A DNA stretch of 64,000 nucleotides from Glandiceps talaboti (taxonomy: Eukaryota; Hemichordata; Enteropneusta; Spengelidae), in the NCBI RefSeq assembly GCF_964340395.1, contig NC_135561.1, positions 20,736,740 through 20,800,739 on the forward strand. The letters run 5' to 3'. Each line of letters starts with the position of its first letter. Positions within the stretch are counted from its first letter, which is position 1. Both the position numbers and the translations under genes were made by a program. The notes under the pieces were generated by a model. It did no database searches. It was not told the DNA's origin and worked only from the letters and a program-made list of their open reading frames with translations. Positions 1 through 11,690 of the stretch are shown here, one piece after another.

Positions 1-106
1 TGACCGGTCCTGAATATCTTTCTCAGCTTCTTCATCTTTATGCTCTCCATAGACAACTTAGGTCTTCTTCTGACTCCCACATCCTAAAGAAACCATGTTG
101 CACTAA

Positions 107-488
107 GGGAGCCTTCAGTATTTACAAGGGGGAGGGCCGGAGGAATCGGGGGGGGGGGTCACATTTTACAAACCTGTTTTTGGGGAGGGTCATATTTTGC
201 ATTACAATGTTTGGAGAGGGTCACATTTTACAATCCGTAGCTTTGTGACCAAATAGAAGTTTCAATTATTGTCAATTTGTTTTGTGTGTTTTGAGATGTA
301 AAAGTGAGATGAGCACTCAACATTTATTTTTACGAATACTTTACATGCAAAAATACAAAAATTAAAATTCATATATTGTAAGAAAATTGTTTAATAAAAC
401 GATGCATTTTTTGGAGTGTACCCCATCTCATCTTATCACTCACACTGTACGTGAATGTTGTTGTTAAAAATGATGGTGATGGTAGCAG

Positions 489-542
<54 letters not shown>

Positions 543-769
543 AGTTTTGAATGTCATAGAGAACATGGACAGTGATACATGTACTGACTGAAGGTGCACC
601 AGTGAGTCAGATTAGAGTGACACTGATAATGGCAATATTGAAGGTGGACAGGGGGGGGGGGTCACTTTTTACAAATGGAGAATGGGGGGGGGGGCGGGGT
701 CATGTTTTTCTTGAGAGACCATGTATGATTTCCTCCGGCCCTCCCCCTTTGTAAATACTGAGGGCTCCC
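107..769. mobile_element. 663-bp MITE (PIF/Harbinger-like) nested in the LINE
   Basis: The ends are near-perfect terminal inverted repeats of over 40 bp: the left end GGGAGCCTTCAGTATTTAC reads in reverse complement at 750-769, and both arms go on through GGGGGAGGGCCGGAGGAA. The element is flanked by TAA on both sides (104-106 and 770-772). A 3-bp TWA target duplication is typical of PIF/Harbinger. Removing the element plus one TAA rejoins the LINE reading frame. The interior has no coding potential and contains G-rich blocks and a (GAT)n tract at 489-541. Confidence 0.8.
489..541. repeat. (GAT)n microsatellite
   Basis: About 17 uninterrupted GAT/ATG units inside the MITE. The minus-strand reading frame through it gives poly-serine and is not a gene. 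Confidence 0.95.
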
Positions 770-1038
770 TAAGAACCTCGGCGAGCGTTCCTGATCCTTG
801 GCCTACACTGCTCCTGCAGTTTGGAACAGTCTTCCCCACAGCCTTCGACACACTCACTCTAAGTCCTCCTTCTGCTCTGCCCTTAAAACTAACCTATTTC
901 AGTCTTAAATCTCACTTGCACACTTCTCTCTGCATCCTTCCTATGTTTTCGATTGTTTTTCTGTATCCTCTCGTTTTTGTTAATAGTTCTGTGTCTGTGC
1001 CTAGAGCGCTTCAGAGGATAGGTGCATTATAAATTCGC

Positions 1039-1108
<70 letters not shown>

Positions 1109-1109
<1 letters not shown>

Positions 1110-2229
1110 AAGTGAAGGGGTTTAAATATTATATAATAGTAAAGCAATGTGTGACAGGCAATTTAGAGGAATGGTGCCTTTTGGTCGTATTGTCAATAAA
1201 ATGTATCCGTTTGAGGATATATTTGCTATGCCGGCTGATATTTGCTATGTTGGCTGACATTTGAGGGCGCCCTTTCACAACTTTATCTGTACATACTTAA
1301 ATCTGCATTCAATTTGTGAGAGTCTAAAATATAATGAAAGTAATTTCAAAATTGCATGTCAGGAAAATAAAAAAGTGAAGGGGTTTTATATTATATAATA
1401 ATGACAATACAAAAAATGTTAGGATGAAGTTTATACGTCCCTGGTTGAACCTCACTTGTATAGGTATAGCATATGAAGTCAGAGCCACATTTACATGTAA
1501 ACACACCCTGTCTCGTGTTGTCAACCTACAGCACACTACTTTCTGAGTATAAAATGTCACAGAAATGAACAAAACGGAACATTCTAATTCCCAATTATTG
1601 AATTCTAATTGATTTTTTCATACTCGCGAACTTACATAGATCGGATGAGAAAGGGCTTCACGATAAGACAACACTTGAGGCAATGTAATAACATGTGGGT
1701 GAGTCCACTGATCATCGATGGGCTAGCCATGACTAAGTCTCGGAAATGTCCGTTCTTATGTGTACATGTACGTACTCCAAAATCTATGGTTTTCAAAGTC
1801 GATACATCTCTTTGATCTTCTTTTAAGAAAAATACAGCAGTCTGATTTTCCATGGCCACGTCAGTATCGAACATGCGCTTGGTCCCCCTTTGAACTAGAC
1901 CTTAGACGTATCATGTGTCGTCGCGGTACAGACTATGATTACTCAAAGCCTCACAAATAGCAAAGTCGTCGGAAAATTTTGTCGGATTACTATCTCTGTT
2001 GAAAACTACATACTCACTTTTTTAATTATTTCATTTTCTATTGATTGGGTTCATTACCATCCATACACTGGCACAAAGCAGTTTTGTCATCTTTCAAAAA
2101 ACAACTCGTGCTTACACAGTGTGTCATGTTGGCGTATATCGTCTACGACTATTTTTGTCTTGTAAAATAACATTTGAACATGCTGAAGAGAACTATGTCT
2201 AGGCATGTCTTACAGTGCAAATTTGTGTT

Positions 2230-2268
<39 letters not shown>

Positions 2269-3784
2269 TTTTGTTTTGATTTTTGACTTGGGAGCGTGAC
2301 GTATTCAATGTACGGTGCACTGTAAATATGAACCTGTGTTTGCCACGATACATGTAATTTTCCAGGTAGACACAACAATGGCAACACTGAATTGCGACAT
2401 CATTGTTGCGTCTTTTTACATTGATTGCGTCAGTAGTACATGTTATTGTATCAAAATAAAAGCAATCAAATCTCGACAGTCTGCTTGAAAGCAAGACAAA
2501 CAATCCGGACTAGGTATGCATTACAAAATATTTGCAATACCCCTTGCTGTTTTTAAGTCATCAATGATTTTAGCAACTTCGTGTAAATTAAATGATTATT
2601 CCTAGTCGTTTGGCAAAGTCATGTAAACATAAATCAGTGCTTCATGCTTGTGATTCGCGTTAAAGCTATTGCTATGCTACATTGTATTACATTCTAGAGA
2701 CGTCAGTCGCCTTTGCGCGCGCACAGTATAACAGTCACCATCTTTATCACACGTACACTGGTCAGCAAGCCTCATGACTGAGAAATTCTGGATAGTAATA
2801 TCGATATTCCTGTAACAACTGATGATACCATGACTGCCACATATCCCCAACTATGTTCAGTGTCAATAACGAATGAAATTGTCATGAGTCTTGCACTGGG
2901 ACCCGGAAATATACGCTTATACGCACATCGTGTTGGCAGTTGAGCACAGGAGCTAGGCAAAATAGGCATCCAGAGTTGCGCATTTTATTGTCTTAATAGC
3001 GATATATTGACAGCCGCGTGCTGGACGCAATGACCATACACTGCATTCATTCCTAATAGAAGGCTACTGACTCTCCATTGATAAAATTGATACATACTTG
3101 CAAGCTATCACCAGTTTCATCTCAATTTACAGTCAAACTCGACAAAATGCCACCAGGACCTGAAAGTTATCATAATATAATAATCATATAACTTAGGGCA
3201 CAACATAAATAACACTTTAAATATAGTCACTGATTATTTTTCAAATTTGAAGCCGATTAATTCTGATCCCATGCGAAATATCGGTGTCTTGATCCGTGGT
3301 GACAACCCAGCTGCGTCGCATCCGAGTCTTTCAGTATGGGTCAAAAGTCGCACGACTCTTTCAAAATAACGTTGTCTTACATCACATTTTCAACTGACCA
3401 ATCAACAACCTCGACATCTCACACTATATTGACCTGACCTCCTGCTGCGGCTAGTGTTATGTTTACATCGGGAGGGCAGGTCAATATAATATAAGATTTA
3501 TTTAATTATTTAATTATTGCCATGCATATGGATACCAGAGACCTACATACACATAAACACCTATACATGTATACGTTACGACAATTCTAGGGTTCGTTTA
3601 GGATGGGATGGGACATGAAATTGTGTGAGGTATTGTGTGTGTGTGTGTGTGTGTGTGTCGTGGGGAGGTGGAAATTTCTTTTGAAATTCTGCTCATTCCC
3701 TAGATAGGTAGGTAGACCAATAAATGTCTGTGGAAAAAGCAGATAGAGCAAAAGAAAATAACTTCTCTGAATATCTCTTGACAG
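1109..3784. other. No gene recognised; intergenic or intron
   Basis: Unique-looking sequence follows the LINE. A direct repeat of about 30 bp (AAGTGAAGGGGTTT...ATTATATAATA) occurs at 1109 and 1374. A (TTTA)n tract lies at 2228-2271 and a (GT)n tract at 3634-3658. The part from about 2280 to 3470 is richer in CpG than its surroundings and could hold the unseen promoter or first exon of the LDLa gene, but I found no signal-peptide exon with a phase-1 donor. Confidence 0.5.
2228..2271. repeat. (TTTA)n microsatellite
   Basis: Eleven tetranucleotide units, uninterrupted. Confidence 0.95.
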
Positions 3785-3904
3785 ATTTTGAAAAAAAAGG
3801 CTCATTTCGCTGTGATAATGGAATGTTCATACCTGAAGGAGCTGTCTGTAATGGTTGGCATGATTGTGATGACCACTCTGACGAAGAAAGTTGTAATTAT
3901 ACTT
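3785..3904 (+). CDS. LDLa module 1 exon, lacks cysteines 1 and 3
   Basis: The acceptor is CTCTTGACAG and the donor ACTT|GTAAGT; 120 nt, phase 1-1. The encoded core reads GSFRC, GMFIP, VCNG, HDC, SDEESC. Canonical LDLa has six cysteines paired 1-3, 2-5 and 4-6. Here cysteine 1 is absent and cysteine 3 of the usual 'CIP' is Phe (GMFIP), so the 1-3 bond is lost as a unit, while 2, 4, 5, 6 and the acidic SDE calcium loop remain. An in-frame Met lies upstream at 3724 but shows no signal peptide and is probably intronic. Confidence 0.8.
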
Positions 3905-3930
3905 GTAAGTATGACAAATAGCACTAATGG

Positions 3931-4910
3931 TGTTGTAGCACAACTGTATTTAGCTGTTGCTATGGAAGTGGTCTTGTTGCTAGGCATATTTACGTACATT
4001 TTTGGAATCTTTATTAACTTGCCTGCCCTTCCCACTTCATCTTTGCAATATAAACCATCATTAAAGACAGAACTGCCCTATATAAAGAGGATTATGGCTA
4101 ATCTATGCAAATGCGGGAAATTCAAACTGCTGTACAGAGCCACTAGCTTCTGGGTCTTGTTTTCAGCATTGTTTCTGTGCTCCGAGAAACACACAGGTCA
4201 TGTATCATGTACAAATTGTTTGTGAATGTTGTAGGATGATAACTTGATACACAAATTAGTTGAAAATCAGTCTGTTTGTTTCATAGAATGAAAAAACCTT
4301 TCCAAATGAGACAAATTCCCATGCAAACAGCTTAGATTGTGTGTTATTCAGGATTATTCAAATATGCGGCATTAACATGTGAAAAACCCAGATATAGGGA
4401 ATGTTTATATTTTGGTGATTACTTGCCAGTGAGTCATCACAAGTTCTCCACCTCCAAACATACAGTCAGTGATATGCAAAATAGGATCCCAGGTTGCTTT
4501 GCACATTTGTATACATATTTTGAATCTGTATTCACTTACATACCCATCCTTGTATATCTTTGTAATATGTATCATCATTTCGCTGTTGCTAATGTCGTTC
4601 TCAAGGTTGCTATGGCCAATTGTGTCATAATGTTTTTAACAATAACTGCCAAATAACACCTCCAGAAACATCGTCACCATGTTTCAACCCCATTCATCAT
4701 GCAGTTTCAAGATATAGTGTTTTGACCAAAATGGACATTTTTAGACCTAATTTGTATATCACTAATGGTAGGTATCATCACCTTGTGAATACAACTTCAT
4801 CTACACATCCCCAGATGCATCCTCATCTAATTTCAGCCCAATCTGCTTGGTAGTTTTGGATATTATTGATTTTGATTAAAAAGACACATTTTTATAGCTA
4901 ATTTGTTTGC
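3931..4910 (+). mobile_element. Interspersed repeat family A, degenerate copy
   Basis: It starts about 30 bp after the exon donor with the family start motif TGTAGCACAACTG, followed by the family body (CTGTTGCTATGG...GTCTTGTTGCTAGGCATATTT). Later family phrases occur near 4790-4910 (ACACATCCCCAGATGCATCC). The 3' hairpin is missing, so the end is approximate. Confidence 0.6.
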
Positions 4911-5372
4911 AACTCTATACATTTAATTTGCATAAAGCTAAAAGAAATTAGTGAAAAGTTTGTTATTGTACATACAATAACAACAATTTTATACATTTAT
5001 TAATCTTTTGCAATTTAAAATGTTACAAACAAGGAATTTGCATAAGTTGTTTCAGATTGATTTTTCAAGTAGGTAATTGATTTTATAAATAAAAACTCCA
5101 AAATATTTACCCACTCCTCATCCATATGGTCACTTTATACTATGTATGGTAGTTGAGAATGTTGCATTCCGACAATACTTGTAGGAATAACAATCTAAAC
5201 ACTTGCTTTTTGCCCTCACAAAAGGCACTTCATTTACAGTAAACTTTCACATTACTCTCCTTTCAGCTGTAACTATAAGATTACCTCAGGGGAGGGCAAC
5301 ATTTATGTCAATAAAATCAGAGAGGATCACATGATACATTTGGCTATTTTTATCATCTAACTTTTGATTTTT

Positions 5373-5720
5373 ACCTTCCTTAAGGAAGGTTTTATATTAG
5401 GGGTGAAAAGTCTGTCTGTCTGTCTATCTCTCCGTGTGTCTGTCTGTCTCACCATTTTCTAAAAAAATACTGGCTCAATTCAAATGAAATTAGGTACACA
5501 TGTTTCGTAGGGTAATGGCAAGAACTGATTAGGTTTTGGTAAACATGCCATGAATATTAATAGGCAATGTTTGTAATTAATGGTTTTCGATAATTAGGCT
5601 ATAGCTGAAGAATGCACTTTTCAAATTCAATATAATTTGGTACATACATTTGTGATACCAAAGTGCAGCTGTCCTGAAACTATCATTGCTGTAGCCATAT
5701 TTTTGGTAATTAGATCTGTA
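5373..5720 (+). mobile_element. Hairpin-ended repeat (family C)
   Basis: It begins with the perfect 18-bp palindrome ACCTTCCTTAAGGAAGGT (5373-5390), then TCTGTCTGTC-type repeats (5411-5450), then the body phrase shared with the other families (ACTGGCTCAATTCAAATGAAATTAGGTACA). The 3' boundary is not clear. Confidence 0.5.
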
Positions 5721-6621
5721 GGCCACAAAAAAGAAAAGCATTGTTTCTGATCAGGACATGTTGTCTATGATGACACGAATTAAAAAAATTGTAATTGTTC
5801 ATGTCATTGATTAGTTCTGCAGCTGTCTTTACTGAAGTAGCAATTAATGTAGGAGGAGTTATTTTGTGCTTTCCCTTGGATCTGCTGATAATAATTGGCG
5901 AGACAAACTTGAAAAAGAAAGATCGAAAGTGGGGGTATTTCAGTAATGCACACTGGCCAGAAACAATTTTTTTTTGGCCTTTAAAACTCCTTCTACACCT
6001 ATGTTACAATGTTATAAAAGCTTCACATCACATGTTATGGTTGGCCGTAAGATCACATCTGCGGGCAATCATGCTGGAGTCTACTTCGCCGACATAAATT
6101 CATATGATCTCTTCACTATTTCAAAATTGAAAATCTTGATTTTACTAATCCTTCGATATTCGCACATGTTTCTGTTTCTGAAAGCATGCATGAGGAGATC
6201 ATTGGTCAAACCAGGTCAGCTTCAACTTTCTACTGAAAATTCTTGCTGGAGAATTCACCAAGATGAATCAATATGATCTCTTCTTCGATCAAAATTAAAG
6301 ATCTTCCCTCTTTTTTTAAATATAAATCTTTCGATACTGAGGGCGAGTTTGCTTCCCTAACACATGCATTTATTCATATTAACAGATTATCACGACAATG
6401 CAAATGAGACAAGTGAATGTTGTAGTTCCAAACTGATACATACAGTATTATGTATTAAAATCTTGATTACTTTACCAGTCTAATAAAGGCAGTTGTTTGA
6501 GCACGGCATATTTCTGTGCTCCTCCCAACTGTGTTCGTATAAAGTGATGAACTTGAGTATCACATTATTGAAACACATGGATAGAATCACTTTGGACACA
6601 TTTCAGAGATGATATATATTC
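5721..6621. other. Intron sequence, no feature recognised
   Basis: AT-rich. Two open stretches on the plus strand (5795-6097 and 5974-6276) show no known motif and no splice-phase support. There may be degenerate repeat matter around 6080-6350, where 'ATATGATCTCTTC' occurs twice. Confidence 0.4.
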
Positions 6622-7450
6622 ATGCTATTCCATGGCACATATATCAAACTCAATATTCTGAGTGAAAAGATAAATGAAATGCGCCCAACATTAAAATTAT
6701 TGTTAATTAGCTCAGAAACGGAAGTGGTATACCTTTATCTGGTGATTTACAAAGGTCATAAGTTCAAACAAACTAAAAGGTTAGATATCAAGACTTACAC
6801 CAAACCAACTGACGCTTTTCAGTACCTCCACAGACAATCGTATCACCCAAATTCAGTCTTTTAATGGTTTTACTATTAAGGCAAAATAATGAGGGACATA
6901 CGAACGTGCAGTAATGAGGAGATTTTCAAAACAAATTGAAATTCTTCATAAAGAAATTGACACAAAGAGGACACATAGAAGCAGAAGTGATTCGCTCGTT
7001 AGGTCCGTTTGAGAATAGGGAGACTTATCTCCAAAATCGGACACCAACACTATAGTCTTCAAAACAACATATAGTCCCAACATCAAAGCTTCTAAACTAA
7101 AAGATACATTAACAAAACATTAGGAACTGCTTGAAAATAATGTAACCTTGAGCCAACTCTACCAGACAAAACCAATTATAGCACAGAAAAGGAACAAAAA
7201 TCTTAAAGAAAACTTGTCACAACTAAACTTAAGTCCTCTGCCTCTAAAAGCAAGGCTGAAAAATCATAGTGGATCATATTATGGTCAAAATACTAGCATC
7301 TTTGTTTGACGAACAAAATTAAAAATTAAGCCAAACATTTGTGGGAACACGGTCTCTGACAGAACTGCGACTGATGAAGGACCCAGCAACCGGTCCGAAA
7401 TGTCTTAAAACAAGGGTCAAGTAAGTATTGACCCGGGGACGTATCTCCAA
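6622..7450 (+). mobile_element. Penelope-like retroelement remnant (RT C-terminus and 3' region)
   Basis: The open frame 6622-6864 carries the C-terminal pattern of Penelope-like reverse transcriptases (VYKGHKF, LDIKTYTKPTDAFQYLH, SYHPNSVF). Weakly frameshifted continuation is visible to about 7230 (RTCSNEEIF-like, then NRETYLQN-like segments). A CTGATGA...GAAA motif at 7371-7404 fits the hammerhead-type terminal motif known in Penelope-like elements. Stops and frameshifts show that it is inactive. Confidence 0.7.
7371..7404 (+). other. Hammerhead-ribozyme-like core in the Penelope remnant
   Basis: CTGATGA (7371-7377) is followed by GGACC (7379-7383), a short loop, GGTCC (7392-7396), then GAAA (7397-7400) and TGTC. 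This is the order of the hammerhead core: conserved box, stem II, GAAA. I could not find a convincing stem I, so it is probably decayed or a half of a dimeric form. Confidence 0.35.
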
Positions 7451-8299
7451 TATCTTCCCTGCTAACCTACTCTAATATCAAGGTCAAAAACCTTGACAAA
7501 CCGGTCACTTGGCTAACTGACCTTTAAACCAATTTCTTATACCAAACAAAATAATCAAGTTTGAACCAGCTTTGGAAAATGCTTCCACTTCTTAACAAAC
7601 TTGATCTAACAATCTAGCAATGTCACACATTTATTTAACATTGATGGTGTTTGGAGTTCCCTTCCCTTTATCACTTTAGTTTTGATTTCATAAAGATTTT
7701 TTTTATTTGATTGACTACCATAAAAATCAGTGACCCACCCCTAAATGCATGCACAAAAATCAGTGGCCCCCTTCCCTTGCACAAAAAATAGTGACCCATC
7801 CCCTAAAAACACCAGCCCCCCCCCCCCCCCCCCGTAATTTCTGACCGGTCCCTAACTTTGAATAGTTTCATTTCTAAAAAACATTACACAGGTCTGTTTC
7901 ACTACATACTTAGAATGGTATCACAAAGTCCTTTAAGATTTCTTATAGTGTGTGGCACACCTCTTTGCCAATTCAGGGGTATATCATGTACTATAGCCAA
8001 GATTTTTGCATTTCAGCAATTATTATGTTTAGACACAAAAGAGTCAGGATTACCCTTACGGAAGGCATTTAGTTGTTTTAAGAGTTTGGCATCACACCAT
8101 TGCCACACACATCCCATCACTGCCACTGTTGCGCCATAACATCAAAACATATATTCAGTGAAATCGCTGCTGCCAACTATGCGGTGAATCAATACTTAGA
8201 CGAGTTGAGAGGAGAGTAGTGGGTTTTGTAGGAGAAAGGGTGATTAGTATAGTAATTAGGAACTGAGGATGTGTCATTTAGGGGATGTTGACCTCAGTC
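7451..8299. other. Intron sequence with low-complexity and degenerate repeats
   Basis: Between 7720 and 7815 a short phrase (AAAATCAGTGACCC...) is repeated three times, ending in an 18-base C run at 7816-7833. No coding signal. Confidence 0.5.
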
Positions 8300-8658
8300 C
8301 AGGCAATGTCGATAGAGTACTTGTCTAGTCTTGGGGTCTTGCCCTCAGCTCTGCATATAATATCCAAGTGCAGGCAATGTCGATAGAGTACTTGTCTAGT
8401 CTTGGGGTCTTCCCTTCAGCTCTGCATATAATATCCAAGTGCAGGCAATGTCGATAGAGTACTCATCTAGTCTTGGGGTCTTGCCCTCAGCTCTGCATAT
8501 AATATCCAAGTGCAGGCAATGTTGATAGAGTACTCGTCTAGTCTTGGGGTCTTGCCTTCAGCTCTGCATATAATTATCCAAGTGCAGGCAATGTCGATAG
8601 AGTACTCATCTAGTCTTGGGGTCTTGCCCTCAGCTCTGCATATAATATCCAAGTGCAG
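8300..8658. repeat. Tandem repeat, 71-bp unit, 5 copies
   Basis: The start CAGGCAATGT recurs at 8300, 8371, 8442, 8513 and 8585 (one unit has an extra T). Copies differ by a few substitutions (ACTTGTC/ACTCATC/ACTCGTC). There are no unique spacers, so it is not a CRISPR. Confidence 0.95.
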
Positions 8659-8767
8659 GGATTAATTAAAGTGCCTAAACATAAATTCCCCATTCAGTCT
8701 TTACCATTGAGGCTCAGACTTGGGTCCCCTTGCATAGTGTTTTAACCAATTAAAAAAAAAATGAACG

Positions 8768-8904
8768 TTGGGAGGGTCAGGCTTCCGAGAAAGAATATCG
8801 TTTGAAGGCTATGTTTTAGAATAGAATTAGGGGAGGTCACATCTTACATGACAGATTATGTTTTTTTTTGTCTGTCCCCCATTCTAATTACTGAAGACTC
8901 CCTT
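8768..8904. mobile_element. Truncated copy of the 107-769 MITE family
   Basis: The blocks GGGAGGGTCA and GGGGAGGTCACATCTTACA followed by the end ATTACTGAAGACTCCC match the right half and right terminus of the MITE at 107-769. The left terminus is not visible. The right end lies about 28 bp upstream of the next exon. Confidence 0.5.
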
Positions 8905-8932
8905 ACTTACTGTTAAACAACTTTTTTGACAG

Positions 8933-9070
8933 ACTGTCATGAAACTTTTCGACTTCCTGAGATTATTTTGGATGAAGATGGTCAGAAAATGGCTTGTTTG
9001 CCCGAGGAAAAGTATTGTAATGGAATTGAAGATTCACCAGGTGGATTCGATGAATATGGTTGCAGTTACA
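8933..9070 (+). CDS. LDLa module 2 exon, lacks cysteines 2 and 5
   Basis: The acceptor is TTTTTTGACAG and the donor TTACA|GTAAGT; 138 nt, phase 1-1. The peptide reads DCHETFRLPEI...MACLPEEKYCNGIEDSPGGFDEYGC. The frame is an LDLa module, but the usual 'FRC' is FRL and the usual 'DC' before the acidic loop is DS. Exactly cysteines 2 and 5, which pair in the canonical fold, are gone, while 1, 3, 4 and 6 remain. The insert between FRL and MAC is longer than usual. Confidence 0.78.
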
Positions 9071-10204
9071 GTAAGTTGGCTGATGCTTTGCAATTAATAA
9101 TACATACATAGAATGATGGGAGTATTTCTAGTAACACAAAGGTGCTTTAGAGTCATTCAAGTTAAAATACAAAATAATTTCATCATCATAAACCACTTCA
9201 CGGCACCATCCAAGACATACCGCCAAGAGGCACATTTGTTCTTTCGTCGACAACAATATGTGCTTTAATTTGGTGTACATGAATGGATAAATTAGCTATA
9301 GTTCACGTGTATGTTGACAACATATCACATATTCTCTATAGTAATTGGGCACTATTATCTCAAGCCAGAGCATATATTTCTAGTGATCCAACCTCTGGCG
9401 GGTACATTTTGGACAGTGCCGTAAAGAAGCCTGTGATTCACGATGATGTTGGGGTACAACATCATTTTTCAAGGAAATTGTGGAATAAAAGTTAAAATAA
9501 GGGGCTAGAAGCTGTGATGGAGCTTATCATTTTCAACATACAATTTGGTAATGTTGTCCTTACTGTTAATTTCTCCCCCTCGTCAGGAAGTTTCAGATAT
9601 TGAGGTGTGCCAGGTTGACAATCCAACCTGCTACGGAGGCTAAGAGGCCACATTGAACAAAAACTGATATTTGATGTCACTGTCTAAAGTTTTTATTATA
9701 CTGCAAGATACATAGTGTCGATTTGGCCTCGATGGTGGAAGGGGTTGACAAATGTATGTGGATACCCTGACACGACATACCTCATAGAGTAATTATTTAT
9801 TTCATTTTGGGTGACCCTATTTTTTTTGTTTCTCAAATTACCCACCCGACCCAAATTTTCAGCTCTGACACCAAAATAATAAAATATATTTATTTCATCC
9901 TTAATACTTTGCAGAAAAGCAAATTCATGACAGAATTTATTCAAATGGGGGGGGGGGGGGCGCTAAGAATATGACAATTGTGTAGAGAAAAGCAGGGAAA
10001 GGGCTTGTTACCGGGAATCCAATAAAAAGAAGATAGAGGGGAGAAAAAGGAGAGACAAAGAAACATGATTTTGTTTTTGTTTTTTTACCTTGCTTAAACT
10101 GACCGACTGACTCATACATGTAGTTGCCATGAAGCATAACAAAAATAGGGCCACCCTTATGAAACTCGCAAACTTTTTGACAAATAAATGCTTTCTTTTC
10201 ATAG
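9071..10204. other. Intron, no feature beyond low complexity
   Basis: No domain is recognisable in the open stretches at 9283-9495 and 9492-9680. A G run lies at 9948-9961. Confidence 0.5.
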
Positions 10205-10309
10205 TTTGTAGTTTAACGAAGTTTTACTGTCCAGTCACACAACAATGTTTACAACGTACCTATATATGTGATGGTGAAACTGATTGTGTGGATGATGAAG
10301 TTGGTTGTG
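10205..10309 (+). CDS. LDLa module 3 exon
   Basis: The acceptor is CTTTCTTTTCATAG and the donor TTGTG|GTAAGT; 105 nt, phase 1-1. The module is complete and compact: six cysteines in the order CSLTKFYC, QQC, YICDGETDC, DDEVGC. The calcium-site residues D, D and E are present, but the Ser of the usual SDE is replaced. Confidence 0.9.
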
Positions 10310-10496
10310 GTAAGTACACAAGGCTATTATCATAATAATGAAAATGCCTAAAAAGCCAATGAGAGATGAACAGTCATGTTAAATGGAATGCCACTCATTG
10401 TAAGAAAGGGGTATACCTGAAATAATCATTGTTATTAAACTGAACAGTACAGGTCACAAGGAGACATTTATCCTTCTCGGGTTATATTTAACCTCT

Positions 10497-11110
10497 AAAG
10501 GTCGAAGCCCAACGTGGGCTACTAGTATACTATGTTGGGCTCCGTTCGTTTGTCTGTCTGTTCATCCTTCCATCCGTATCCACCTGTATCTCCAATATGC
10601 ATGTGCCAATTTCAACCAAACCTGGTACAAATGTCAGATGTTATAGAGGGCACTAATTATCACTTGGTTTTACAACCCTCATGACAACAGCGAAATGGTG
10701 GCCATATTTGTCATAAATAATCACACTTGGCCCAAGTGTCTTCACCCATGTTGTCAATCATGAACTTTTTAATGGCACATTGACTTTTGACCTCGACCGC
10801 CATCTTCAAGGTCAAATAGCCATATTATTGTTAAATGTGTATGTATATCTCTGATATGCATGGACTGATTTCAATCAAACCTTGTACAAATGTCAGATAC
10901 TATAGTCCCCATGATAACAGCAAAATGGCAACAATATTTGTCCTAAATATTCACATTTTGGCCGATAACTCTTGACGCTTAACAGATAGAGACCCTATTC
11001 AAGTGCCATTGTCATTGTTATAGATGATGAGCTCTCTAATGACACACTGACTTTTGACCTTGACCTACATCTTCACGGTCAAATAGCTGTTTTCCTATTT
11101 TGAAATCATT
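10497..11110 (+). mobile_element. Hairpin-ended repeat (family D)
   Basis: An imperfect hairpin, GAAGCCCAAC (10504-10513) against GTTGGGCTCC (10534-10543), is followed by GTTTGTCTGTCTG. Then come two diverged copies of a body phrase (TGGTACAAATGTCAGATG near 10620, TTGTACAAATGTCAGATAC near 10880) and repeated 'CTTTTGACCTCGACC' type segments. The 3' boundary is approximate. Confidence 0.5.
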
Positions 11111-11690
11111 AAGGGAATATAAATATGAATTGCTAATATGCCTGAATATGCTACACATAATAGATAAAAAATGAACAACCCTTTCATGTGTTGTCAGTGT
11201 ATCTCTTTGATTACTTTAAAGGCCATGCCATAGTTGTTGTCCTTTTTGAACTGACAGCCTGCGACATAATGTACACACTAAAAACTTGTTGTAGTCACTA
11301 CAAGAAATACTTTTTTGGGGCTATGTCTTCCATGAAGACTTGTAATCATATCAAGTATGTTGGTTATGACAAATACATGGTACACCCTGACCAATCAAAG
11401 AATCAATTGGTGAGAAGGCAAACCCTAGCAGGTGCAAAGTGCCATTCTTACACACAATCAAACATATTTCCTTAATTTTCAATAACAGAATGACTTATTC
11501 AACAAATAGGAATATAGCAAAAACACTACAATATTTGTAATGAAGCCATTTCAAATTTGAGATTTAGCCTAATTTCAATCACTCCTTTGCAAATTGAAAT
11601 TTATTATTTGATTGGCCAGAATGTGGTATGGATTATGACAGGTTAATGGTCATGATTGTAATAATTATATAACGTCACAGTATGATGTCA

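Larger units (their letters stand above)
1..1108 (+). mobile_element. 3' end of a CR1/L2-type LINE, interrupted by a MITE
   Basis: The window opens inside the C-terminal part of a non-LTR reverse transcriptase. Read from base 3, it gives the typical tail pattern (YLSQLLHLY, then RQLRSSSDSHIL) up to base 106. The same pattern resumes at 773 with TKNLGERS, VWNSLPHSLR and SALKTNLFQ, the conserved 'WNSLP ... LKTNLF' end of CR1/L2-like LINEs. A 3'UTR of roughly 170 bp with a GCGCTT...TATAAATTCG block follows and ends in a (TTA)n tail at 1040-1108. A stop (TGA at 792) and the insertion at 107-769 show that it is dead. The family call is from protein motifs; the exact clade is not resolved. Confidence 0.85.

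Noticed and set aside
3724-3784. Met at 3724 as the start of the LDLa gene
   Set aside because: The following residues are polar with no signal peptide, and a good acceptor (TTGACAG) at 3784 explains the exon better.
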